DNA from: Elusimicrobia bacterium HGW-Elusimicrobia-3
Lineage (GTDB): Bacteria; Elusimicrobiota; Elusimicrobia; Elusimicrobiales; UBA9959
Assembly (NCBI GenBank): GCA_002840355.1
Contig: PHAL01000016.1
Coordinates: 1 to 43,698 of the forward strand
Direction of reading: 5' to 3'
Length of the DNA: 43,698 nt
A program made the translations under genes and the position numbers. Positions 1 to 7,337 of this stretch are shown piece after piece. The notes beneath the pieces are model-generated. The model saw only the letters and a list, made by a program, of their open reading frames with translations. It searched no databases and had not been told where the DNA came from. How positions within the stretch are numbered: the first letter of the stretch is position 1; each line of letters starts with the position of its first letter.

Positions 1-26
1 AGGCTTTGGTGAAAATGCCAAAGCCT
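1..26. terminator. Hairpin at window edge, probable terminator of the minus-strand operon
   Basis: A perfect 9-bp inverted repeat (AGGCTTTGG at 1-9, CCAAAGCCT at 18-26) encloses an 8-base loop. It lies 30 bases beyond the stop of the truncated permease, where an operon terminator is expected. The U-tract needed for minus-strand termination would lie outside the window. On the plus strand the hairpin is followed only by CTTTAT, a weak tract. It could equally end a plus-strand gene to the left. Confidence 0.5.
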
Positions 27-56
27 CTTTATGAATTATACGCATAGTAAAGGTGT

Positions 57-1091
57 TTATTTTTTCTTCATCATCTTGTGATACATCGCTATAAGAGGCT
101 TGTCAAAGCCAGCAATCATGAAGCCTTTGGCGATAAGACCGATAGCTATGATAGCAAAGACGATATTCATGATGGTGTAGAGGAAGGGCAGCGAGGACCA
201 GATCTCGACGAAGCGCTGGCCCAGGATGTCCACCCGCCCGCCGAAGTAGCCCAGGCAGGCCCCTATCGTGATCCCGATGAGGTAGGACAGGGACACGACG
301 ACGATGGCGAAGGTGATGGAGATGCGGAAGCCGTAGACCAGCTGCGAGAAGACGTCGGCGCCGGAGTCGTCGGTGCCCAGCAGGTGGGTAGCGCCGGGCC
401 GGTGCGGGGGGCGCCCCGGCATGTCGAGCAAGTGCTCGCGCGGGGAATAAGGATATACCGGCATCAGGACGGAGGCCTTGCCGGCCGCGAAGACGGCCTT
501 GGCGTCGGCCAGGATCTTCATGTCGGCCTCTATGGCCGGCACGATGTCCTGCAGGTCCCGGTAGTCCTGGCGCTCCTCGGGCGTAGCCCCCGGGCCGGGC
601 TTCCTGCCCAGCTGAACGCGGATGTCGTCCAGCTCGCCGGCCAGGGACTTCAACTGCTCGTCGAAGACGGAGGGGTCCTTGCGGGCCGCCGCGAACAAGC
701 GGTAATCCACCTGGTCGTCGCCGATCTGGCCATAGTCGGCCTTGCGGTCCATCGCGCGCGGGGCCTTGAAGAACAGCAGCCCGTCGAGCCATTCGGCCGC
801 GGCCGGGAAGGCCACCGTGGAATTGTAGCGGATGAACAGCGGCTTGTTGTTCACCATGAACTCCAGGAACAGCGACATCACGAACAGCGTGGTCACTATC
901 AGGAAGGAGTAGTAGCCGCGCTTGATGGTCTTGAAGCGCGCGATGCGCTTCTCCCAGTGCGGGGCGAGCTTCATGTCGAAGCCCAGGCGCTCGCCGGCTT
1001 TAACGTAAAGCCGGGGCAGCGCCCGGTGCGTGAACAGGTAGCCCGCGGCGAACAGCAGGGCGGCTTCGAGGAGTGTTATTATCAGGGTCAT
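57..1091 (-). CDS. YejE/OppC-like peptide ABC transporter permease, C-terminally truncated
   Basis: Inner-membrane permease of a Yej/Opp-type oligopeptide importer, 344 aa. Residues 1-90 hold two membrane segments and a stretch matching the YejE N-terminus (RGYYSF, NNKPLFIRY). Residues 100-230 are a long charged insertion. The family hallmark LGTDDSGADVF lies at 238-248, followed by two membrane helices and the FVEIWSSLP segment near 295-302. Here homology to YejE stops. About 150 residues that normally follow, including the EAA loop that contacts the ATPase, are replaced by about 35 residues ending in MMKKK. The last 120 bases are markedly poorer in G+C than the rest. The ATG overlaps the stop of the upstream permease (ATGA), so the two are translationally coupled. 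As it stands the protein probably cannot couple to an ATPase. It may be a pseudogene, a recombinant end or an assembly join. Confidence 0.8.
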   Translation of the reverse strand: MTLIITLLEAALLFAAGYLFTHRALPRLYVKAGERLGFDMKLAPHWEKRIARFKTIKRGYYSFLIVTTLFVMSLFLEFMVNNKPLFIRYNSTVAFPAAAEWLDGLLFFKAPRAMDRKADYGQIGDDQVDYRLFAAARKDPSVFDEQLKSLAGELDDIRVQLGRKPGPGATPEERQDYRDLQDIVPAIEADMKILADAKAVFAAGKASVLMPVYPYSPREHLLDMPGRPPHRPGATHLLGTDDSGADVFSQLVYGFRISITFAIVVVSLSYLIGITIGACLGYFGGRVDILGQRFVEIWSSLPFLYTIMNIVFAIIAIGLIAKGFMIAGFDKPLIAMYHKMMKKK

Positions 1092-2134
1092 TTGCCGAAC
1101 CTTATCCTGGGGTCTATCAGCGCCCAGATCATGTCGGAGAAGATATTGCCGGTCAGCCTGATGAGCACCAGGAAGACCAGCGTGCCCAGGATCACCGGGT
1201 AGTCGCGCTGGATGACGGAGTTGAAGCTGAGCAGGCCCATGCCCGGGATATTGCAGGTCTTCTCTATAAGGAAAGAGCCGGCGAACAGCAGGCCGAGCGC
1301 GTGGCCGATCCCGACGGTCAGCGGGATCAGCGAGTTGCGCATCGCGTGCACGAACACGACGCGCCGCTCGGACAGGCCCTTGGCGAAGGCCGTGCGCACG
1401 TAGTCGGCGCCCAGGTTGTCGAGCAGCGAGTTCTTCATCAGTATCGTCATCGTGGCGAAACCGCCCATGATATAGCCTACTATCGGGATGGCCGTATGCT
1501 GCAGCTGGTCGGAGATGCGGGCGAAGAAGCCGAGCTCGGCCCAGTTCTCGGACCGGAAGCCGCCCAGCGGCAGCACGTCGAGGTAGCTGCCGCCGCCCAA
1601 GAGCACCATCAGGATCAGGCAGGCCACGAAGCCCGGGATGGCGTAGCCGATGAAGACCAGCACCGAGGTGGCGGTGTCGTAGCCGGTCTTATGCCGCAGC
1701 GCCTTGCTGACGCCCAGCGGCACGCAGATCAGCCACGAGGCGAAGTAGCCTATCAGGCCGAAGTAGATGGAGATGGGGAACTTCGAGATGATCACGTCCA
1801 GCACCGGCTCGCTGTAGACGTAGGAGCGGCCGAAGTCCAGCCGCACTATGCCCCACAGCCAGCGGGCGTAGCCCTCGGGGATGCTCTTGTCCAGGTGGTA
1901 GTACTTCTTGAGCTCCGCCATGGCCGAGGCCGGGATCTGCAGCTCGGCCTGGGCGCTGGCCATGCCGCCGCCGCCGCCCTCGCTCATCATCGCCATCTTA
2001 ATCTGCAGCTGGGCCTGCTCTATCGGGCCGCCCGGCACCACGCGCAGTACGGCGTAGACCAGGAAGGTGATCGCTATGAAGGTCACCGGTATCAGCAGAA
2101 TACGGCGCAGAAAGTAGGTTGTCATTCCATGCAT
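1088..2134 (-). CDS. YejB/OppB-like peptide ABC transporter permease
   Basis: Inner-membrane permease, 348 aa, of the same oligopeptide importer. The N-terminus (TTYFLRRILLIPVTF) and the VLRVVPGGP stretch at about 29-37 are typical of YejB/DppB. The BPD_transp_1 region spans about 120-345. Its EAA-like coupling loop is at about 243-263 (DYVRTAFAKGLSERR), and the family ending DPRIRF is intact. A five-glycine run sits in the insertion at about 53-57. The start at 2134 is preferred because GAGG lies 9 bases upstream; a second ATG three codons later is possible. The gene begins 11 bases after the binding-protein stop, and its own stop overlaps the next permease start by 4 bases. No ABC ATPase gene is visible in the window. 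Confidence 0.9.
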   Translation of the reverse strand: MHGMTTYFLRRILLIPVTFIAITFLVYAVLRVVPGGPIEQAQLQIKMAMMSEGGGGGMASAQAELQIPASAMAELKKYYHLDKSIPEGYARWLWGIVRLDFGRSYVYSEPVLDVIISKFPISIYFGLIGYFASWLICVPLGVSKALRHKTGYDTATSVLVFIGYAIPGFVACLILMVLLGGGSYLDVLPLGGFRSENWAELGFFARISDQLQHTAIPIVGYIMGGFATMTILMKNSLLDNLGADYVRTAFAKGLSERRVVFVHAMRNSLIPLTVGIGHALGLLFAGSFLIEKTCNIPGMGLLSFNSVIQRDYPVILGTLVFLVLIRLTGNIFSDMIWALIDPRIRFGK

Positions 2135-2145
2135 AGTTTAAAACC

Positions 2146-3954
2146 TCAGTCCCAGGGCCGGTGCTCCACCTGCCCGACGGGCAGGCTGGCTCCGGACTCC
2201 ATCGCCTCGTTCAGCGCTTTCTCTTTGGCGGGGTCCAGCCACCACAGCGAGGCCATGCCGCGGTAGTCGCCGGTCTTGGAGAAATATTTCTCCGGGTGGC
2301 CGAACTTGTCGTAGTAGAGGACGCGGCTGAAGCCCGAGCCCCAGCCCAGCGCGTAAGGGTGCGCCCTGAAGATGATGCCGTCTATCTTCCGGATGAGGCG
2401 CCGCTGCGTCTTGCGGTCGAAGGCCAGGTCGTATTCCTTGCACAGCGCGTCCACCTCGGCGTTCTTGAAGCCTGGCAGGTTATTGTTGTCGTTCTTGTCG
2501 GCCAGGTCGCCGCCCCAGGAGCTGACCGGGTTGGGGAACAGCATCGCGCCCCAGGCCTGCGAGTGCAGCGTGAAGTTGCGCTCGCCCACCTTCTTCATCA
2601 GGGTATTGCGGTCTATCTGCTTGAGCTCCATCTTGATGCCGGCCTTCCGGAAATCTTCCTGCACCACCTTGTATATGCGGCCCATGCTGGGGTCGCCGTA
2701 CTCGAACTCGATCTCCAGCACCTGGCCGTCCTTCTCCAGCCAGCCGTCCTTGTTGCGGTTCTTCCAGCCGGCGCGTTCCAGCAGCACCTTGGCCATGCGG
2801 GGGTTGTAGCGGATCTTGGGGTTATCCGGGTTGGCCCAGTCGCTGCCCGGGTAGTAGCTGTCGATGAAGGTATACTCGTTGAAAAAGAGTTTATCTATCA
2901 GCTTGTCGCGGTTGTAGAGCAGGGCGAAGGCCTTGCGCACATTGCGGTCGTTGAACGGCGGCTTGCGCATATTGAAGACCAGGCCGGAGAACCCCTGCGG
3001 GGACTTGGTGAAGATCTTGCGCTTCTGCACCCAGCCCTTCTGCACCTTCTCGAAATCGCATTCCTCCAGCCAGCGCTGGGACTTATTGACGAAATACCAG
3101 TCCAGTTCGCCCTTTTTGAACTTCTCGAAGGCCAGTTCGTCGTCCATCACCACCAGCCAGAAGAGCTTGTCGAAATTATTGAGGCCTATGCTGCCGCGCT
3201 CCTTCGCGCCCCAGTAGTCCGCGCGGCGGGTCAGGGCTATGGAGTGGTTCTTCTTGATGTCCTCGGCCTTCAGTTCATAGGGCCCGGAACCCATGAACGT
3301 CTTCCAGTTATAGTCCTCCAGGTACTTCTCTCCGGTCAGGCCCTTGAGTTCCTTGGCGGGAAACACGGTCATGTTGCCGAAGTAGAGGAACAGGCGCCAG
3401 TGCAGGGTCTTGGTATGCACCGAGACCACGCTGGGGCTCACGGCCACGGGCTTCTCGTAGCTCTCGCTCCACATCATGTACGAGTACGGGTCCTTGATGT
3501 CCTTGCGCACCCTGAACTCCCAGGTGGCCACCACGTCCCCGGCCGTCACCGGGCTGCCGTCGGCCCAGCGGGCCTTGGGGTTGATATGGAAAGAGAAGGT
3601 GCGCTTGTCGGCCGAGACCTTCCAGTAGTCGGCCAGGGCCGGGATATACTCCAGCGTCACCGGGTGCAGGCCCACCAGCCCCTCGTACATCATGTTCTGC
3701 AGGTCCCGGCTGGCCATCGTATTGGAGTTGGGGCCCAGCGCCCGCAGCGTGGGGGGATAATCCATCCAGGTGGAGCGGAAGGCGCCGCCTTTTTTGGCCT
3801 CGGGCGAGCCGATCAGCGGGAAGTCCTTGCTGGTCTCCCAGCCGGCCGGGTTGAACCCGGGCTCGGCGGCCAGTGGCGCCGCCGCGGCGGCGAACAGCAT
3901 TACAGCGCAAGCGATCTTTGTTTTCAGCATTTGATTATATGGCCGCGGCGGCAT
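2146..3954 (-). CDS. YejA-like peptide ABC transporter substrate-binding protein
   Basis: Periplasmic oligopeptide-binding protein (SBP_bac_5 family), 602 aa, delivering peptides to the two downstream permeases. An N-terminal signal sequence (about 1-31, cleavage likely after PLAAE or nearby) is followed by typical features: PPTLRALGPNSNT, the Y-E-G-L-V-G early motif, the WADGSPVTAGDV motif, and MRKPPFNDRNVRKAFAL in the middle. Length suits the YejA subgroup. The start at 3954 is chosen because its ATG overlaps the preceding stop as TAATG and has GGAG 5 bases upstream. The alternative ATG at 3930 (MLKTKIA) has no ribosome site but would give a shorter, also plausible signal peptide. A much longer open frame continues upstream through the neighbouring gene and is spurious. 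Confidence 0.9.
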   Translation of the reverse strand: MPPRPYNQMLKTKIACAVMLFAAAAAPLAAEPGFNPAGWETSKDFPLIGSPEAKKGGAFRSTWMDYPPTLRALGPNSNTMASRDLQNMMYEGLVGLHPVTLEYIPALADYWKVSADKRTFSFHINPKARWADGSPVTAGDVVATWEFRVRKDIKDPYSYMMWSESYEKPVAVSPSVVSVHTKTLHWRLFLYFGNMTVFPAKELKGLTGEKYLEDYNWKTFMGSGPYELKAEDIKKNHSIALTRRADYWGAKERGSIGLNNFDKLFWLVVMDDELAFEKFKKGELDWYFVNKSQRWLEECDFEKVQKGWVQKRKIFTKSPQGFSGLVFNMRKPPFNDRNVRKAFALLYNRDKLIDKLFFNEYTFIDSYYPGSDWANPDNPKIRYNPRMAKVLLERAGWKNRNKDGWLEKDGQVLEIEFEYGDPSMGRIYKVVQEDFRKAGIKMELKQIDRNTLMKKVGERNFTLHSQAWGAMLFPNPVSSWGGDLADKNDNNNLPGFKNAEVDALCKEYDLAFDRKTQRRLIRKIDGIIFRAHPYALGWGSGFSRVLYYDKFGHPEKYFSKTGDYRGMASLWWLDPAKEKALNEAMESGASLPVGQVEHRPWD

Positions 3955-5078
3955 TATTTCTCCAGCACCTCTATGTTGGCGCGGGGCACCACTATCACCT
4001 CGCCGCCGCCGAGCTGCACTTCGAGCACGCGCGCGTGGCTCTCGCTGCCTATCACGGTCAGCTCGGAGGGCAGGGACTTCACCGTGCCGATCACGCCGAA
4101 ATGCGGCTCGCGTATGATGCGGATGGGGTCGCCGGGCTCTATCCAGCCGCGGCCCTGGTCCTTCTTGCACTCGGTCACGTTCTTCGGGAAGCCGGGGATG
4201 ATGATCTCGGGGCGCATCACGCCGGCGCGGATCTGCGTGGCGCCGCTGACGCTGGCCCGCTCGCCGTTGCGCGACGAGAGCAGCTTGAAGGTATACTCGG
4301 CCATCGGGATGGAGCCGAAGCCCTCGGTGACGATCACCGTGAGGCCGATCTGCTCGGTGCCGGTCACCGCCACGCCGATGTCGTAGCCCAGCAGCTGGCG
4401 CAGGTCGCGGTCGTGGATGCCGCCCACCACGATGGCGTGCACGCCCAGTTCGACGGCGCGCTTGATCGTGGACAGGCTGGCATGCCGGCCGCCCACCACG
4501 ATCTTGCCCCTGTAATTGTCCTTGATGCTCTCGGGCCCCAGGTCCTCGTCCGGGCTGCCGACCGCGATGACGATCTCGCCGTTGGTCTCGCCGCCGATGC
4601 CGAAAATGCCCTGGATGAACGTGCCTTCGGCCTCCAGCGTGACGCCGAAGTCGGGGGTGACCTCCACCACGGTGCCCTTCACGTACGCCTTGATGGGCAG
4701 CACCTTCGGGGGCTCGCGCAGCAGCACCTGGCCGGTCACGTCGGATACGGTCTCTATGGTGCCTTCCACCGGGGATTCCACGGTGGTCTTGAACCATTTA
4801 AAGAAAGGCTTGTTCTCGGCGATGATCTCGCCCTTCTTCACCGGGTCGCCGTCGCCTTTGAGCATGAAGCCCTTCACTTCCTCGGGGGCCACGGCCAGCC
4901 GGTTGGCGATATTGACGGAGAAGACCTTGCCGGGCAGCTCGGTCTTCGCCACCAAGTCCAGGGCTTCCACCTGCTGCCCCTCTTTGGCCAGCACCGTGCC
5001 GGGGATCGGCAACAGACGTTTTTTCCTGAACATCGTGCAGGGCATTACTTTGAGTCCGGGCGTATAAGCGTGAGCCAT
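3954..5078 (-). CDS. Unknown protein with barrel-sandwich and KOW-like segments, linked to the MutL-type ATPase
   Basis: A 374-aa soluble protein with no signal peptide; I do not recognise a named family. Residues 20-120 look like a barrel-sandwich hybrid of the RnfC or biotinyl-lipoyl type (PIPGTVLAKEGQQVEA, ELPGKVFSV, ESPVEGTIE) but lack the lysine motif for biotin or lipoate attachment. Residues 170-230 read as an alternating beta/alpha segment with VVGG repeats. Residues 311-337 resemble a KOW element (GDPIRIIREPHFGVIGTV). AGGAG lies 7 bases before the ATG, and the gene sits 39 bases after the GlmL-like gene. Its stop overlaps the next start. The tight placement suggests it works with the ATPase, perhaps as scaffold or adaptor; that is inference only. 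Confidence 0.85.
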   Translation of the reverse strand: MAHAYTPGLKVMPCTMFRKKRLLPIPGTVLAKEGQQVEALDLVAKTELPGKVFSVNIANRLAVAPEEVKGFMLKGDGDPVKKGEIIAENKPFFKWFKTTVESPVEGTIETVSDVTGQVLLREPPKVLPIKAYVKGTVVEVTPDFGVTLEAEGTFIQGIFGIGGETNGEIVIAVGSPDEDLGPESIKDNYRGKIVVGGRHASLSTIKRAVELGVHAIVVGGIHDRDLRQLLGYDIGVAVTGTEQIGLTVIVTEGFGSIPMAEYTFKLLSSRNGERASVSGATQIRAGVMRPEIIIPGFPKNVTECKKDQGRGWIEPGDPIRIIREPHFGVIGTVKSLPSELTVIGSESHARVLEVQLGGGEVIVVPRANIEVLEK

Positions 5079-5117
5079 ATGTTATCTCCTAAAAGCAGCG
5101 TCTAGCGGGGCCTGGGT

Positions 5118-6911
5118 TCAGACCGGGTACATCCCCATGGCCTTGTACCACTTATTGAGGTTGTCGCGGCGCTTGCCGGCTTCCTTGGCCAGGTTGAAGG
5201 GGCGGCCGCGGCCGTCGAGCACCAGGCCCACCACGCCGCCTTCGATATCGGCCTCCACCTTGTTGCCGGGGCCGGAGCCCATGTCGAAGCCCTTGGCCGG
5301 CTTGGCCACCAGCCTGGCCTTGGGCGCGTCGAACGGCACGTGCACTATCTCGCCGAAGCGCAGCTGGCCGTTCTCTTTTTTGCCGTCGGAGCCGGTCACT
5401 TCCCAGTCCAGGATCACCTGGCCGTCCTTGGCCAGGCCCTTGGGCGCCAGGCACGTGCCCATGCGCACGAGGCAGTCGTGGTAGAACACGTCCAGCGCCG
5501 CCTTCTCGCTGATCTGCGCCAGCACGCCGAGGTGCGGCATCATGAAGATGCTGTCCACGGCCATGCGGGTGATGCCCTCGGGCTGGTAGGCGTCTATCAT
5601 CATCATCATCGACTGCGTGCGGCGGGGGGAATGCGCCAGGATGCCGCCGGAGCCGATCACGTAGTCGAGCTTCATCACGTTGATGAGGCTCTGGCCCGAC
5701 GAGGTCTGGTCGAAAGCGTCCGAGATGGAGCGCTCCTGCTGCACGCCCTTCAGGCCCACGGCCAGCGCCTTGTGCTGCTCGAAGGCCAGGCGCAGCGCCT
5801 CGCGGCTGACGGCGTGCTCTATCTGCAGGTCCTCCACCGTCTGCGGGATGGTGGTGGGGCGGATCATCTTGTTCTTGAGGCGGTTGCGCAGGTCCTGCTC
5901 CTCGATGTCGAAGGGCAGCCAGCGCAGGATATTGGCCAGGCCCGCCTCGGCCATCACGTTGGAGATGGAGTAGCTCATGCCCAGGTTGGCGCTGACGGTG
6001 CGGTTGAAAACTTCGGAGAACACGCTGAACACGTCGGTGGTGGCGCCGCCGATGTCCACGGCCAGCACGTTGAAGTTGTTGGCCTTGGCGAACTTCTCGG
6101 TCATCGTGCCGACGGCCGCGGGGGTGGGCATGATGGGGGCGCCCACCATCTTCATCAGGCGCGGGTAGCCGGGGGCCTGCTGCATCACGTGCTCGAGGAA
6201 GATGTCGTGGATCTTGTGGCGCGCGGGCATCAGGTTCTCGCGCTCCAGGGTGGGGCGCAGGTTCTCGGTGATGATCAGCGCGGTGCGGTCGCCGAGGATC
6301 TCCTTGATCTTGTCCTGGGCCATGCTGTTGCCGGCGTAGATGACGGGCAGCTTGTAGGAGGCGCCCAGGCGCGGCTTGGGATCGGCCGCCTTGAGGAACT
6401 GCGCGAGCTCCACCACGTGGGTGACGCTGCCGCCGTCGGTGCCGCCGGAGAGCAGCATCATGTCGGGGCGCAGCTGGCGGATGCGCTCTATCTTCTCGTG
6501 GTCGGCGCGGCCGTCGTTGGAGGCCAGCACGTCCATCACTATGGCGCCCGCGCCGAGCGCGCAGCGCTGGGCCGATTCGCCGGTCATCGCCTTCACGGCG
6601 CCCGCGACCATCATCTGCAGGCCGCCGCCGGCCGAGCTGGTGGAGACGTAGATGTCCGCGCCGGTATTGCCGCTGTTCGGGGTTATGATCTTTTCGCCGT
6701 CGAGAAGTTTGCGGCCGGAGAGCTCCTCCACCTCGGTGATGGAGTTCAGCACGCCCTTGGTGACGTCCTCGAAGGGGGCCTCGACGGTGGTCGGGGCCTC
6801 GCCGCGGAAGGTCTGGCGGTAGGTGTCGCCCTTCTTCTCTATCAGCACGGCCTTGGTGGTGGTGCTGCCGCAGTCGGTGGCTATGATGACTTCAAGGTCT
6901 TTTTTTGACAT
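5118..6911 (-). CDS. MutL/GlmL-family ASKHA ATPase (mutase-reactivase-like)
   Basis: A 597-aa protein of the MutL/GlmL family (glutamate mutase accessory protein type), belonging to the ASKHA superfamily of sugar-kinase/Hsp70/actin-like ATPases. The phosphate-1 motif is at 11-20 (ATDCGSTTTK) and phosphate-2 at 285-293 (VDIGGATTD); SGGTDGG at 155-161 and GSGG near 422 are also family-like. Known relatives accompany adenosylcobalamin-dependent aminomutases and are thought to help maintain them. No mutase subunit is present here, so the partner is unknown. The ATG at 6911 has AAGGA about 8 bases upstream and overlaps the preceding gene by 20 bases. It is the second gene of the minus-strand operon. 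Confidence 0.88.
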   Translation of the reverse strand: MSKKDLEVIIATDCGSTTTKAVLIEKKGDTYRQTFRGEAPTTVEAPFEDVTKGVLNSITEVEELSGRKLLDGEKIITPNSGNTGADIYVSTSSAGGGLQMMVAGAVKAMTGESAQRCALGAGAIVMDVLASNDGRADHEKIERIRQLRPDMMLLSGGTDGGSVTHVVELAQFLKAADPKPRLGASYKLPVIYAGNSMAQDKIKEILGDRTALIITENLRPTLERENLMPARHKIHDIFLEHVMQQAPGYPRLMKMVGAPIMPTPAAVGTMTEKFAKANNFNVLAVDIGGATTDVFSVFSEVFNRTVSANLGMSYSISNVMAEAGLANILRWLPFDIEEQDLRNRLKNKMIRPTTIPQTVEDLQIEHAVSREALRLAFEQHKALAVGLKGVQQERSISDAFDQTSSGQSLINVMKLDYVIGSGGILAHSPRRTQSMMMMIDAYQPEGITRMAVDSIFMMPHLGVLAQISEKAALDVFYHDCLVRMGTCLAPKGLAKDGQVILDWEVTGSDGKKENGQLRFGEIVHVPFDAPKARLVAKPAKGFDMGSGPGNKVEADIEGGVVGLVLDGRGRPFNLAKEAGKRRDNLNKWYKAMGMYPV

Positions 6912-7224
6912 CTGTATCTTCCTTTGCGGGGGATTCTTCGTTCAACAGCTCTACTAAATAGGCCACGGCCTTCCTGTTCTCCAGCAGCGCCTTGTACTCT
7001 TGCAGTTTGGCCTTGCTGAAGAACACGCCGACCAGCGGCTCCAGCATCTGCAGGCCCTGGGCGCCCAGGCCGTGCACGGGCGCGGTGCTTTCCACGGTAA
7101 AAGCGGCTATAGCCGCCATGCCGCGGGCGCGGATCTTGACCGCCAGTTCCTTCAGCAGCTGCCGCTCAGCGGGGCTGGGTTCCGGAGGTTCGGGAATTTT
7201 AAAAGCGTTGTCCCATATGCCCAT
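6892..7224 (-). CDS. Small hypothetical protein opening the GlmL-like operon
   Basis: A 110-aa cytoplasmic protein of unknown family. It begins MGIWDNAFKIPEPPEPSPAE, then appears mostly helical. A small hydrophobic stretch lies in the middle (GMAAIAAFTVEST at about 35-47), and a charged tail ends in VKKRP. It has no signal peptide and no clear membrane helix. It overlaps the ATPase gene by 20 bases, so the two are almost certainly translated together. No ribosome site precedes the ATG. Instead a TAGAAT box ends 7 bases upstream, suggesting a leaderless transcript. It may be a small partner of the GlmL-like ATPase, but nothing in the sequence proves that. Confidence 0.75.
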   Translation of the reverse strand: MGIWDNAFKIPEPPEPSPAERQLLKELAVKIRARGMAAIAAFTVESTAPVHGLGAQGLQMLEPLVGVFFSKAKLQEYKALLENRKAVAYLVELLNEESPAKEDTDVKKRP

Positions 7225-7231
7225 CGCGTTT

Positions 7232-7237
7232 ATTCTA
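7232..7237 (-). promoter_or_regulatory. Candidate -10 box (TAGAAT) placed for a leaderless start
   Basis: On the minus strand TAGAAT ends 7 bases before the ATG at 7224, so transcription would start at or within a base or two of the start codon. No Shine-Dalgarno sequence is present. The -35 position 17 bases upstream reads TAGGAT, a poor match. A second candidate, TATACT at 7250-7255, would give a 20-base leader, also without a convincing -35. Confidence 0.4.
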
Positions 7238-7270
7238 CATAAAAATAAAAGTATATCCTAGGCCGCCCCC

Positions 7271-7299
7271 TTGAAACCGGCCGGTTCATGGTGTATACT
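7271..7299 (+). promoter_or_regulatory. Sigma-70-type promoter of the ASH-domain gene
   Basis: TTGAAA (7271-7276) and TATACT (7294-7299) are separated by exactly 17 bases. This gives a near-consensus housekeeping promoter with an expected start near 7306 and a leader of about 30 bases before the ATG at 7338. Confidence 0.75.
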
Positions 7300-7337
7300 C
7301 GATTTAAGGGTTTTCCGGGGGATCTGACGGAGGCTTT

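Noticed and set aside
3955-4797. Upstream extension of the peptide-binding protein frame (883 codons in total)
   Set aside because: The extra sequence is Arg/Gly-rich and overlaps the well-supported 374-aa gene in another frame. A signal peptide begins only at the downstream start.
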